NCBI RefSeq assembly: GCF_016802725.1 | Contig: NC_052678.1 | Span: forward strand, 10,894,483 to 10,958,482 | Length of the DNA: 64,000 bases | Direction: 5' to 3' | Source: Solenopsis invicta | Lineage: Eukaryota; Arthropoda; Insecta; Hymenoptera; Formicidae | Shown here: positions 25,101-37,127 of the stretch, piece by piece | Position numbering within the stretch: position 1 is the first letter of the stretch | Layout: each line of letters begins with the position of its first letter | Position numbers and translations under genes: made by a program | The notes under the pieces: model-generated | The model's database searches: none | Seen by the model: only the letters and a program-made list of their open reading frames with translations | Told to the model about the DNA's origin: nothing

Positions 25101-28100
25101 GTCTTTTTTAGCCATTCTAATAAATAATTAAGGACAAAAATATTGTTAAAATAAATATAAATAAACGTTTGCAACACAGCATACACATGTCAAAAGTTAC
25201 TTCGATTGTCAAAACTTATCAAATCAAACAAGATAAAAATTAAAAAAAGAGCATATATAATAGAAATTAAAATGAAAAAAATATTAGTCTATGGAATCGG
25301 AATAATAAAATGTCAAGGTGTAGTTAAAATAATATACTCATACTTCGTTGCGCGCTATGTGAAAATAAGTTGAGTTCCAAGTGATAAGATTAGTAAAAAG
25401 AATGTCAGGTGTGATCAAGTATTGATAAAACGTATATTCTAATAAATATTCATTTGAGGAGGACTGAGGTTATCCAAACGTACTGCGAGTTTAACTTAAT
25501 AAATTTATCTTTAAAAATTACATCCTACTTTGCCTGTGCTTCTAAACCCTTTACTTTTTTTTGTTTTGCAAATACGAAATGTTACTTCTTATTATTTTAA
25601 AAGAATCTGGAAATTTAAGAGAAGCGAGAAATTAGGAAATGTTACTAACCCAATGTCTTAAAACGTTTAAAACTCTAAACTGCACTGGCTGACAAAATTC
25701 TTTCCTATATCTTTTCCAATCTTCTCTAGCTGTCTTACATACAGAAGGTTTTTCTTCTTCACCATAGACTAATGAAGGATCTGGTATATCAAATCTTTCT
25801 ATTAACAATGTCAATAATTCTTGAGGTGAGCAAAAACTCCTGTAAAATAAATTGTTAAAATATAAATAATTTATATGAAAAGTATTAATAGAATAAGCTA
25901 TCGTTACTTACCTGTAAGTAGTAAGGAATGTTCTTACAAAAGCTGGATCAGCATATATGTGATAAGTTAATCTCTCTACTAATTTTATCAAAGTTGCACC
26001 CTTAATCAAGGGAACACCGCCATTTTCTCTGGCCTCCAAAACAATATTTTCCGAACTATCTTGTTCGGCAAATTTATATAAGTGAGATGGAGGTAGCCTC
26101 AACGGGTGCTTTCTTTCCTCGTCCAAGAGGATGCTATCTAAAGTTCTTTCTAACATACTTTTTGTATTCAACATGACTAAATCCGCCATCCAATTATTCT
26201 TATCTTCGACAGATTTGGCAACAAGAATAACATTAGGGTGGTCCCTTGGTGCAATTTCAAAAGCATTTTTTAATTCTGTAAAAATATTTCAATTGTAAAT
26301 AGAGATGACACAAAATTATAATAAAGTTGCATATGCGTTTACCTTCGGTATCTTCTCTATCAATAATATCGACTTTTCTAATGAAAAGTCTCTCTTTTAA
26401 TCGGAGTTCACCTTGGTGAGTCGAATGTCCACCTACTCCGACTGCTACGATACCTGCTGCAACGGTAACGCTGACTCTTTTACTACCAGTTGGTTTACAC
26501 AATATTAATAAACCATCAAATAACAAAGCTTTCCTTTCTGTTAATCTTCGTCCATTACTAGCCACTTTTTTCAACGTATCCTCTATATAAACATTATCGA
26601 TATATAACTATCGTTAATCTAAAGAAATGATTAACTATTAAGAGATATGATAAAAAGATATTTCCTTATTACCTCTAATAAATTCATTGCAACACTGCCC
26701 GATATCTTTTTGATCCCAACCGTCTACAGTCTTTTGTAGTTCATTAATTTTCTCCAGTACCGCTTGCCTCCTTGCTCTGCTCTGCATTCGCAAGCTCGTA
26801 TCCTTTTTTGGAAGACTTGCTACAGATTGCATTAATTCCATTTGTAGTGGTCTTAACAAACCTTGCACCTGTTCCAGCGTTTCGGCATCCTCTGTATTAG
26901 TTGTACGCGTATGTAAAACCTAAAATTTTAAAATATATTAAGTAGATTGTTAGAAAAATAATTTTATATATACAAGTGAAAAGATACCTTTATGTAATCA
27001 AAATACAGGAAGCAGTGCCATATAGGTTGCAATAGAAGTTTTGGCAGATAATATTTAACAGCCTCTTTAAAACCATGGCCTGCTGCTCGTAGAGCCGCAC
27101 TTGCTTCGGGTCTTGATAGTAAATTTGTTAAAACTTCCCGACTAGCTGGACTATTAATATCTTTCGCATATCTAAGAATATAATATAAAAGTAGTAAGAA
27201 TTTCATATGCATAAATTATATAATTACAAATACATAATACATACTTTATATACACATCAAATTCTGCTGCCTCTGCTAATTCTTCAAAACACGAACCAAC
27301 TGTAGGTGTTTGTTTCTCTTCAGCAGTAATTTCCATTATATCTTCTAAACTGCCGAGTAATGTCATAGTAACTTCATAAATATCTGTAATATTACTGAAA
27401 AGCGTCTCCAGTTCACCCTTATCTTGTGCTAACTTTGCAATTTCTTCACGAAATACCTAGTAATAGAAATTCATTTTTTTAAATTTTTCTTGATGAAACT
27501 TCCATGTTCTTTAATTACGATGTATTACTTTGATAATCATATGTAAGTCACGGATGTAATGCCGTTCATCATGAATGAGATCTCGAACAGACTCTTCATA
27601 AGTCTGCGAAACAACTGTACCCAAGCTACTCTGTGGACCTTCCGTACAATCATCTTGATGAAACATGTCCATCAGTACCTATTGATAAATTATATTGTTA
27701 CAAATAATTATATTTTTATATTCTTTACATCAATATGAAAAAAAGAAAAAAATAACAAATAGAATACTTAACAGTTATGCTCATCAAAATTTATTAATGG
27801 CCAAAATAGCTACAATAATAGCATGCAACATGAAAGTGATTAAAAAAGAATGAGACAAAAATTTAAATTTTTTATAGCAATTCGTGTGTGCTGTTAAAAT
27901 ATTTTCCGTCAGTGTGTTTGTGACTCGTATATACATATATAAAGTTATTATTAAACGCATGCTAAAGTATAATTAACTGAATATAGCATAAGTAATAATA
28001 ATTGTATATAATATATATGATGCACATGTTACTTATATTAATTCTCTATATATTTAGTAAAGATGAAAACACACTTTATACATGGGGATAATCACATAAT

Positions 28101-30932
28101 TTGGACAAATTATATTTCTTCTATGATTAGCCATAAAAAGTGAAAAAAGTGGAAAATCTGAAAAAGTTGAAAAGAGTTTACTTACTAAAGTTTAACTTGC
28201 TTTAACGTTTGATGTTAATGTTAAAAAAGTTATTGTTCTGCACATATATAAAATAAATTATATTAACAAGCAATTCTTTGAACAAGCAATCAGTTATATA
28301 TTTGTAGAGAATAAACTAGAAAAAATTATACAATATTTATACACAAAACAATTAGATCACCAAGATATAGAATTTGTCCAGAGAAATTTTGTATTCAAAA
28401 TTATAAAATTCAACTCTGTTCTTTAAATTTATTTCCTCTAATTCCAAAATCTTATATGTATTTTACGAATATTATTTATATTGATAAATTAAACATAATT
28501 ATAATTGAATTTAAAAAAGATTATATGCTGAACTTATTTTAAAGCTTCTTGCAATTAAAGTACTAGAAAATTATATACTTTCTTAATTCAATTAAATAGT
28601 TTATAATTGCGATATTATGTGTATACATATAAAATTATATTTTTCGATTATATAAATAATATTATATTGATATTCATTTTGTTGTGCGTTTAGTGACAAA
28701 AAAGTCGCAATATATCTTCTAATCAACTTTTTCAATAAAATTTGATACAAAACAATAGGAAAAGCCGAAGAACAATCAAAAAATAAAAAAAAATACATAT
28801 AAGACTAATATAATTTTTAAAAATGATAGAAAGATAGCAAAAAATATTGACACCTTAAATTTTTTCTGTGCGATCACGAGTACGTATCACCTAGAACAGC
28901 ATGAGCGAAGAATGAACATGGTTGTTAGTGGAATTGTATGTTAACAAAAAGCATGTAAAACCAAGCATAAAATAGATGCAGCCACAAGTAGCCAATTCTA
29001 AAATTTATTAGTGTACCTATCGCTAGTAACAGATGCTTCAAAAATTATGATTTACAGATACAAATTAATTACAGATTATGGAAAAAATTTATAATTTTTA
29101 TTTTTTATCAAATAATTTAATATAAACTAAAAAGTTGGTGATGCATTTTTAAATAAAGTTTAAATTGATATAATAAGAAAAAACAATTTGAATCTAGCAA
29201 TAAATAATAAACTATTACTAGCAAGGTATCATATTTCTCTACTGCATTTACTACTTATTTAATACGACGTAATACAATTTGTTTTTATCATATTTCTTCT
29301 ATACAAGTTTATATAAATATATACACCATTGTGTATCTAGATATTTTATAAGACTGATTCGAAATATCACATATCACATAATAAAATTATTATCATGGTA
29401 CATTTACAAAGGTATCTACATATATGTATATGTATGTGTGTGTGTGTGTGTGTAGATTAATTCAAATCAGTCTCAAAATATAAATAGTACAACACGATAC
29501 AGAGTGCATGTTAGTTGAGGTGCAGTGCAGAGACACAACATTAATTAAACTTGCACAAACAATAGCTTACCACATCCGCGTACATCGCGACTCTTATGTC
29601 TTCACAGGAAATCTCTACATGGTGAATATTTTTCACATAATTTCCAGCTAGCTGAAAAGAAAGTAATCTTAAATATTTCCAGACAATTCTTGTAAAATAA
29701 AAATGGCATGCAATTACCGAGAACGGTTCAATATTCTGAACTCTACTCACCTTCAAAATATCAGCGGAAATGTATTCCAAAACACCGACTACAAAAAGAC
29801 TAACTTGCGAATCAATTTTATGCTGTAATACTTCCTGTTATAAAAAATAACGTGTATTGTAATTATACAGTTTTAACATATTTTTTAATATAATATTCCT
29901 AAACGATAGAACCTGGATGCAACGGTGTGAGTAAATAAGCATATAGATACATACTTTTTGTAATAACTGATGAATCTTGTCAACTGGTAGTACTAACGGC
30001 GACTTCTTTTTTCCTTTCTCTAAAGCATCTCTCGCATCACGAAGAGCCCATCTATCGATGGGTGTAGGAAACGTTCGTCTTACTCTTTCCTCTACATCTT
30101 GAGGAGTCTGAGGAGGTGGATGTCCACAAAGCATGCCTAGCATTCTTAAAATTAAACTCTCCACGTAGTCTAAGGCATCTTGTCGAGCTTCAAGACTAGG
30201 ATGTACTTGTTCTAGTACCTACAAAATAAATGATATTTTTTTGACTATTAACGTCTGTACCTGTAGTATACTGTCACGTACAATTATATTATACTGGCCA
30301 TAGACATACAATTTCATAATAAAATATAATATTTTGAGACAGATACGTTGGCGAAGGAGTTGACAGTAGTCGGAGAATAGAAATAAGCGCGAGGATACGA
30401 TATCGCGAGTATACGATAAAAAAATCCACCAATCGGCGATGTTGATAGGACGGCATTTAAGAAATCATATGGTGGTCGCGCACGGCAATGACGTCGGTCG
30501 GTGTCGTTGATCGATCCAGCCTCGACGTAAAATCATTGGGACGAAAAATGATCGAGCGTTGGAGCGAACAAAACATGAGGGGAAGAAGCGGCGCGGGAGC
30601 GAAGTGGAGGGGATAGAACGGGATAGTAGAAGACAAGAAATCCAAGTATATACAAGACGGGCGCGATGGACGGACGGGCGCATAGAGTGAGCGAGAAAGC
30701 TGAAGAAAGAGGCGGGGGGGGGAGAGGGGAGGCGAGAGAGAGAGAGAGAGAGGAGGAGGAGACAGAGAAGGAGCGGAGCGGAGCAGAACTGAGCGGAGCA
30801 GAGTCGGAGCAAGGAAAGATGTACCTTGCGCAGGGAGTTGACAAACACTCCCTTCCACTTGGCAGCGTTCTCCTCTTTCTGAAAATCGTAGCCCGACGGC
30901 TCGCCCGCCGCTGACGCCGGCGACGAAAACAT
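22163..30932 (-). CDS. Sos: Son of sevenless, Ras guanine-nucleotide exchange factor
   Basis: Twenty exons on the minus strand join in frame to 1316 aa, near human SOS1 (1333): 30932-30825, 30218-29955, 29834-29751, 29651-29571, 27678-27529, 27456-27245, 27171-26988, 26919-26673, 26582-26343, 26275-25912, 25839-25650, 24959-24723, 24604-24449, 24344-24162, 24082-23965, 23893-23604, 23526-23310, 23240-22942, 22575-22338, 22251-22163. Order: histone-like fold (1-185, EERVRRTFPTPIDRWAL), DH (about 198-395), PH (about 430-545), REM (about 590-735, LTYHIYADPAFVRTFLTTYR), CDC25 catalytic domain (about 770-1020, HPIELARQLTLLE, FFGMYLTNIL, NFSKRRKVAEI) and a proline-rich tail with PPPPLPPRPKPRRE and PPPLPPRP, the type of site bound by Drk/Grb2 SH3 domains. 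It activates Ras at the membrane downstream of receptor tyrosine kinases. No frameshift or stop is present. Confidence 0.97.
24960..25649 (-). other. Sos: Sos intron 11
   Basis: This 690-bp AT-rich intron lies between the REM and CDC25 parts. I see no coding frame, repeat element or RNA gene in it. Confidence 0.8.
27679..29570 (-). other. Sos: Sos intron 4, the longest in the gene
   Basis: This 1.9-kb intron separates the histone-fold exons from the DH domain exons, while most other Sos introns are 60-200 bp. It is very AT-rich, with a short TG microsatellite near 29432-29453. No exon or RNA gene is recognisable. Its size leaves room for regulatory elements. Confidence 0.75.
30219..30824 (-). 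other. Sos: Sos intron 1, purine-rich
   Basis: A 606-bp intron begins right after the first coding exon. The plus strand at 30700-30800 is a GA-rich run (GAGA and GGA units), which reads as a CT tract on the Sos strand. Frames through it are low-complexity and not coding. Confidence 0.75.
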
Positions 30933-31400
30933 TTCACCGAGTGCTCGAGAGTCACGCGCGCTTGTCTAAGATAAGTTCGTGGAATTTTCAGCAAAGGGCA
31001 TCGCGTCAGCAACGACGAGAAATCGGCCAAGACATCCGTCCATCCATCCGTCGGTCGGTCGGTCGGTCGATCGGTCGGTCGATCGGTACACGACTCCTTA
31101 GGACGCAGACATCTCTCGCGTCTCGCGTCTCTCGCTCTCTCGCGGACAGCTCCTTAGCTGTGGGCTCTCCTTACTTTCGACACTCGACAGCTAAGCCACA
31201 GCTACTCGATTGTATCCGCGCGCTGCTCTCGTCGTCGTGTTCCACGCGCCGCTGCTCGTCGTCGCTCCCGGCGGCGTCACCGAGGCCGAGGCCGTGACCG
31301 AGCCAAGAGTCCGAGAGCTCCGGCACTCGTACATCTTACACGCCCTTTACTCCGTGATTTTTCCCAGCTTCCGTAACGAACGCCAGCGTTAACACACTAC
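30933..31400 (-). promoter_or_regulatory. Sos 5' flank, CpG-rich
   Basis: The start codon at 30932 has A at -3. Upstream DNA is strikingly richer in G+C and CpG than the neighbouring intergenic DNA, with a run of TCGG units at about 31048-31086. This is where the Sos 5' leader and promoter should lie. No TATA box or initiator can be fixed by eye. Confidence 0.5.
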
Positions 31401-31624
31401 CGACTGGAACCGAGCCCGAGCGGAACTGAGGACCACTGAAGACTGACGACTACAACGACGACTGACGACGACTGCCCCCCGTCCCATGAGTCCCATCCCG
31501 TGATGGCCGCGATACAATCGCTTTCTGACTATTTATCGATAAATGAGAGTAAGGGATGGGCAGTTTGTTCGATCGATCGATTACCTCACCGATGTTTTCA
31601 AATTCGCCCAATCCTACGTCACAC

Positions 31625-31693
31625 ACCACACACACACACACACACACGCATACACACACACACATACACACACACACACAAACACACACACAT

Positions 31694-31724
<31 letters not shown>

Positions 31725-31738
31725 CACACACACACATA
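31625..31738. repeat. Long interrupted (CA)n tract
   Basis: About 110 bp of CA with scattered A or T interruptions. All frames in it encode low-complexity His/Thr or Cys/Val runs. Confidence 0.95.
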
Positions 31739-32143
31739 CGCACTCTCCCTTTTCTTGTCCCGCTTGTGTCCGCGCGAGACGATTTGCGGAATTTTAGGCT
31801 CTCATAGAAATATGTCGTAACGATGTGCTAGCCAATCAACGCTTCCAAAAAATTAGTCTCACGAGAACGTTGCACGTGGCGCGTTCGTAAATCTGTAATG
31901 AATTGCGAGAAATGCACCAACGAAAGAAAGAAAAAGAAAATTCAAACGAACGATAACAAGTATCTGCAATATCTGCATTCTTTTTAATTTCCAACTTTCG
32001 GCAGAGAGGAATCTGAGAGCGGCCACGGCGGCCTTTTTCCTATAACGCTTCGAAACTCCCGTACACTAGTGACGCACATCTATTCTGATCAGAATGGGAA
32101 CTACGTGTCACATCCATTTTGCAACCCGCCGTTAAAAACAGTG

Positions 32144-32219
32144 TGGATGTTAGCACGGACAACAACCCACATTCATCTCTCGAGAAATGGATGTAGGTTG
32201 TTGTCCGTGCTAACATCCA
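32144..32219. repeat. Spacerless 76-bp palindrome
   Basis: Two 38-bp arms meet at TCTC/GAGA (centre between 32181 and 32182) with no loop; 35 of 38 positions pair. The three differences are all C/T. The motif ACATCCATTTTGC occurs just left of it (about 32110) and overlaps its right end (about 32213). It could be the core of a palindromic MITE. Confidence 0.85.
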
Positions 32220-32997
32220 TTTTGCTGCAAATAAAATCTGACGCGTATCGCGTATGTTGCATCCAGAACAGGGGTCGAGAATGTGCACAAATGATTAATT
32301 ATGTCTACTTTCGCGTAATTTTTTATTTATTATAGTCTGAATTATTTACATTAACATTGATATTAATACATATCAATACGTTTATGCCCATATTTTGCAC
32401 ATTCATATTTTTACTTAAAAAAGATGTTTAATAGTAACAGAGAGAATTTGGTTCTTTAATAAAGAAACATTCATTTTACGCAGTACTTAAAAAATAATTG
32501 TAATTAACATCGCATCATATGATGAAGAAGAAATAAATGTCTTTCCATGAATAAATATACCATCTTTTTATTTTTACATAATTCTTTATTATTTAAATGT
32601 CTTCAAATTATGCTTTTGAAAAAATTAGCTTTTTTAATTTTTTTAAATCTTGACGCAACTCTCTCTCTCTCTCTCTTTCTCTCTTTCTCTTTTAACGTGA
32701 TTGTCCTTTAATTGTTTAGGTCTTCAGTTAGAGAGAGAAAGCATCGCGGTGATAGACATGGAGCAAGCGGCGATGTTATCTCTATGGATACCCTCCTCTT
32801 CACTCCCCTCTCGACCCATCACGATTTCCGTGCTACGTTTAGGCCGTAAAATTCAGAAAGAGGATTTCGGACGATTTCTGCGCAGGGACGTAGAGAGACT
32901 AGAAAGCGCCCACTCTTTTTTTATTATGTTACAATGGCATATATATGCATACGCATGATTTACAAATGACAATACACGCGATTAATATGGCACAATA

Positions 32998-33028
<31 letters not shown>

Positions 33029-33264
33029 TAATAAAAATCAATGAAATATATGGATACTTGAGTATTATTTTTATTCTCTAACTTACAAACGTGAAGATTA
33101 TTGATCTGATTTTAATACAACCTTTCAACAGTTTTTACGAAATATCACGTAAAGATTAATCCAAACTTTACAAAAAAAATTAATAAAGAATAATATAATA
33201 ATATACGATATAAGGTATTAAAGTGTTAATCAGTAAAGTAACGGATTTTAATCAAATTCTTCTC

Positions 33265-33705
33265 GATGGCAATTGTGGAAATGATGGAAATGGGATGGCA
33301 ATGGGATGGAAATATTGGAATGAATGCAATGATGTTAATGGAATGGCAATAATGGAAATGATGACAATGACAATATGTATAGCCTGACGGCAATGACGGC
33401 AATGGTGGAAATGATGCCAATTATGACAATGTTCTCGATGTTAATGATGGCAATGGAATGGCAATATGGAAATAGAATCGCATAATGGAATGAATGCAAT
33501 GATGGAAATGTTATCAAAAAAATGGCAATGATGGCAATAATAAAAATGGTGGCAATGTCGGCAGTGGCGGCAATGGCGTAATAATAATGGCAATGATGAA
33601 AATAGGATGACAATGATGGCAACGATGGCAATAATGACAATGATGGAAAAGATGAAAAGTAGGCCATCCCATTGGATGGCAATGATGGAAAGAATGCAAT
33701 TATGG
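33265..33705. repeat. ATGGCA/ATGGAA-type minisatellite
   Basis: About 440 bp consists of irregular repeats of 6-9 bp units such as ATGGCA, ATGATGGAA and AATGGC. Minus-strand frames read as His/Cys/Ile-rich repeats (HCHHCH-like) for this reason, and are not zinc-finger genes. Confidence 0.88.
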
Positions 33706-33764
33706 AATGCAATTATCGATTCCTGAATGACATGAGCTTGCTGCTGTATTTGGTCTGTAATACT

Positions 33765-34935
33765 ACGCTGTAACTTGCGTATTATGACGATTGTTCGCTA
33801 TCGCATATATACTTTTGATAAATTTACTAATTAAAGTAACAAATCGGTAATGATGTGTATTGTGTTTTTCTTTTTATGTATTTGTACGTTTATAATTGTC
33901 AATGGCGAGTAAACAAGATTGCAATTTATTAATTTTTTAAATTAAATCTTTACGATACATGACAATTAATGTATCTTGATCAAAAGTTATTGATGATAAC
34001 GACAACAATGATAAATATATTTCTGTGATGATGATGCAGTAGGTCTTTGAATACTGAACTTGGCTGAATAAGTAGGTGAAGTTATATTAACTCTTATGCT
34101 GACACGTTCAATTATTAAATTTATCAAATTAAATCCGGTAAATTTAATAACTAAAACGATAAATTTAATAATTATAATTTATATGTATATTATGCATATA
34201 TATACAGCGATTAAATTTGTTAAGGAGTCGATTTATGTACAATTAGAATTGCTCGAAAAATTGGAGTGTAACTTTATTACGACACAACAGGTACTAAATT
34301 GCGAGAAGGAGCATCTTGAATTTTACACACTGTGACTTGCCTGTTATGACGATTGTTTGTTACTACATTCGCCATTTTTGATAAATTTATTAATTTAAAT
34401 AACAAATCGGTGAAATGGTCAAAGTCGTAGTGACGTTTATTGTGTGATATTTTTTTATGCACTTTTTTACTTGTATGTTTATAATTGTCAATGGCGAGTA
34501 AACAAGATTGCAATTTATTAATTTTTTGAATCAAATCTTTACGATACATGACAAATAATGTAGTTTGATCGAAGATTGTTGATGATATCGACAACAATGA
34601 TTGTATTTCTCTGGACGATGATGATGCAGTAGGAGTAGTTCTTTGAATACTGAAAAAATATATTAACGACACTTGGCGGCAGGGCTAAATGGGTGAATAA
34701 AGTTATATTAACTCTTATGCTGACACGTCAATTATTAAATTTATCAAATTAAATCCGGTAAATTTAACCATTAAAACGATAAATTTAATAATTATAATTT
34801 ATATGTATTATGAATATATCTAAAGCGATTAAATTTGTTAAGGAGTCGATTTATGTACAATTAGAATTGCTTGGAAAATGGAGTATAATTTTATTACGAC
34901 ACAACAGATACTAAGTTGCAAGAAGGAGCATCGTA
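33765..34935. repeat. Tandem duplication of a unit of about 570 bp
   Basis: A segment starting TTATGACGATTGTT-like near 33780 recurs near 34343, and the two copies stay alignable to the shared GAAGGAGCATC near 34305 and 34921. The step is about 565-615 bp because of small indels. On the minus strand copy 2 keeps a frame of 131 aa (34672-34277), whereas copy 1 has several stops in the matching stretch. The protein is unrecognised. This may be a decayed gene or element fragment. Confidence 0.75.
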
Positions 34936-35501
34936 AAACTTTACTTTTTTCAATTTTCAACATTTTTCTTCAAGAATTTATTATCTTTTTTAGGTGCCTC
35001 TAACTTCTCGACACTTCTCTCAGATTCTAGACTTCTTGCCGCAAAGATCTTAGCTAAAGACCTAGAGACAAAATGTTTGTAGCACTCATGTGTGTCTTCT
35101 TTCAAAACCTCAATCATATGTATTTACTTAATTCTAAGAGGAACGAATTGTCGCATCGCCCAATCACTTTAGGGATCTATCAATTCTCATTTTAAGGAGA
35201 TTTACAATTCTGATTTCTTATATCTTTCGTTTGCTTAGGATTCACTTTCTATATTTATTAACGTTAGTCACTTTTCCGGTTCGTCATTCGAGACGTCATT
35301 CAAGCAGACAAAGCCAGGTCCATAAATTTTAATTTATAATTTTGATAATTCCTGTTAGACGTCTCGACTCAATTTTATCTCTCGTCGTCGACGGACTTGA
35401 ATAAAACTGAAGTATTTTTTTTCAAATCTTGACTTGTCTGTCCTTACGGATCATTTTGTATCGGGGTTACTTCGAACGATCGCTCGAGTAATTCCAACAC
35501 T

Positions 35502-35671
35502 CAAGGGCCTCGCACATGAAATGCATAACGTAACACAAGCACAACATAAGACCAATGGGCCAATGAGCATCCAGCATAAAGTCGCCATATTGATTTACAT
35601 AACATTTTCATTGGTCCGTCAGTCTTATGTTATGCTTATGTTATGTTATGCATTTCATGTGCGAGGCCCTT
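35502..35671. mobile_element. Palindromic MITE 1
   Basis: The ends, starting AAGGGCCTCGCACATGAAAT, form inverted repeats in which about 47 of the first 50 bases pair. The whole 170-bp block is missing at the matching site near 36812-36816, where AACACT runs straight into TACGCATAG. This gives a clean empty site and shows that insertion came after the duplication of the surrounding DNA. Confidence 0.85.
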
Positions 35672-35713
35672 TACGCATAGCTTACGTCATCTGTTAAAAT
35701 TTTTAACCTATTA

Positions 35714-35936
35714 GCCTAGTTTACACCGAGTACTTGATACACGTACTAACTAGTAATTTTCTATTAAATTATCTTAATTTCAACAATAAATTTAAAGAAT
35801 AATATACTAAGCTGGTACAATATAAATCGAGATAATTAAATATATGTATCATGTATACATGCATCGTCGAAAGTAAGATAATTTAATAGAACGTTACGAG
35901 TTAGTACGCGTATCAAGTGCTCGGTGTAAACTAGGC
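35714..35936. mobile_element. Palindromic MITE 2
   Basis: The ends, starting GCCTAGTTTACACCGAG, form inverted repeats that stay alignable for about 60 bp, with an AT-rich non-coding middle. The 223-bp block is absent from the matching place near 36855 in the second direct-repeat copy. It is a different family from MITE 1, judging by its ends. Confidence 0.82.
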
Positions 35937-36487
35937 CATTGACTTTGTCCGTTAATGTCAATTTTAAATAATGCAGTTTATCTGTGCAATACTCAAATTT
36001 CCTTGTACAATTTGAGTGAACGTGTGAAGACACATTTTAATCTCGTTTCGGAAGTCGTGTCGATACCTCGTGTCTATTTGTAGTTATTATTTTTGTGATG
36101 GAATGTGATCTCGATGATCTACAATACAAATTGAATTATTATATAATATATTATTATTTGTATACACGGTTGCCGCACCGTGTATTCTAAATTAAATTAT
36201 AAGTTGATCTCAATTATATCCCAATAAAGATTGTATTATTTTTCAATAACTATATTATTTAAATTTAATTAAAAAAGTAAACTTACTAAAGTATAAATAA
36301 ACTTACCGTTCATTTAAACGTGTAGCCGCCCTGGCTCGGTTGCGATGCGCTGTTCAAAGGTGTTCATATAGTTCTTCTGGCCTATGTGTTTTGTTGGACA
36401 TTAGTAACGTACAAATCTTGATTCCATTTGTATTTTTTGTGTACAACGTGTTGTTCGTGTATCCAGGAGATTAATAATTTTTTCGTT

Positions 36488-36906
36488 TTAGGGATCTATC
36501 AATTTTCATTTTAAGGAAATTTACAATTCTGATTTTTTATATCTTTTGTTTGCTTAGGATTTGTTTTCTATATTTATTAAGGTTAGTCACTCTTCCGGTT
36601 CGTGACAAAACGTCATTTAGGCAGATAAAGCCAGGTCTATAAATTTTAATTTATAGTTTTGCTAATTCCTGTTAGACATCTTGACTCAATTTTATCTTCC
36701 GTCGTCGACGGACTTAAATAAAACTCAAGTATTTTTTTTCAAATCCTGACTTTGTCTTACGGATCATTTTGTATCGGGATTACTTTTAACGATTGCTCGA
36801 GTAATTCGAACACTTACGCATAGCTTACGTCATCCGTTAAAATCTTTATCTTATTGGCAACTTCATCAGTTAATGTCAATTTCAAATAATGCAATTTATC
36901 TATGTC
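36488..36906. repeat. Direct repeat copy 2, uninterrupted
   Basis: This is the partner of the repeat at 35168, in the same orientation and offset by 1320 bp. Sequence identity is high but not perfect, with many single changes (for example GACGTCTCGA against GACATCTTGA). It serves as the empty-site reference for both MITEs. Confidence 0.65.
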
Positions 36907-37127
36907 CGACAATTCTACCTGCGATCAGATTATATTACGAAATGTATTCTTGAACGATAGCCAGTTCTTGTATTTGCCATCGAATATCGAAAGCGATGCT
37001 TTGGGTAATTTGAGCAAATATTGCTCTTGATTTTGTCAACGCACAATTTCTTTTTTTTTGTTTCTATCTTAACAATCTTATCGCTCCGGTTGTAACATTC
37101 GAGAGTTATATTTCTCAGAAACAATTT

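Larger units (their letters stand above)
31401..33260. other. Intergenic right of Sos
   Basis: No recognised gene. Contents are a long CA tract, the palindrome at 32144-32219, a CT run near 32658-32690 and an AAT run near 32995-33028. A frame at 32701-32958 has a protein-like middle section after a pyrimidine tract, but it matches no family that I know. Confidence 0.6.
35168..35985. repeat. Direct repeat copy 1 (LTR-like), split by two insertions
   Basis: From TTTAGGGATCTATC this copy matches the stretch starting at 36488 over its whole length, once two insertions (35502-35671 and 35714-35936) are removed: about 425 bp against 419 bp. Inside are a TATA-like AT-rich stretch and AATAAAA, which would suit a long terminal repeat. 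No retroelement coding sequence lies between the copies, so the LTR reading is uncertain. Confidence 0.6.

Noticed and set aside
30457..31392. Several overlapping frames on both strands around Sos exon 1
   Set aside because: All are Ser/Arg/Pro-rich products of CpG- and GA-rich DNA. Only the frame from 30932 continues into conserved Sos exons.
31450..31820. Cys/Val- and His/Thr-rich open frames
   Set aside because: They are translations of a CA/TG microsatellite in all frames.
32701..32958. Plus-strand frame with a protein-like middle after a CT tract
   Set aside because: No family is recognised, there is no partner exon, and it starts without a proper ATG context. It is kept only as a remark in the intergenic entry.
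33226..33712. His/Cys-rich minus-strand frames resembling metal-binding repeats
   Set aside because: They come from the ATGGCA minisatellite, are irregular in spacing and occur in several frames.
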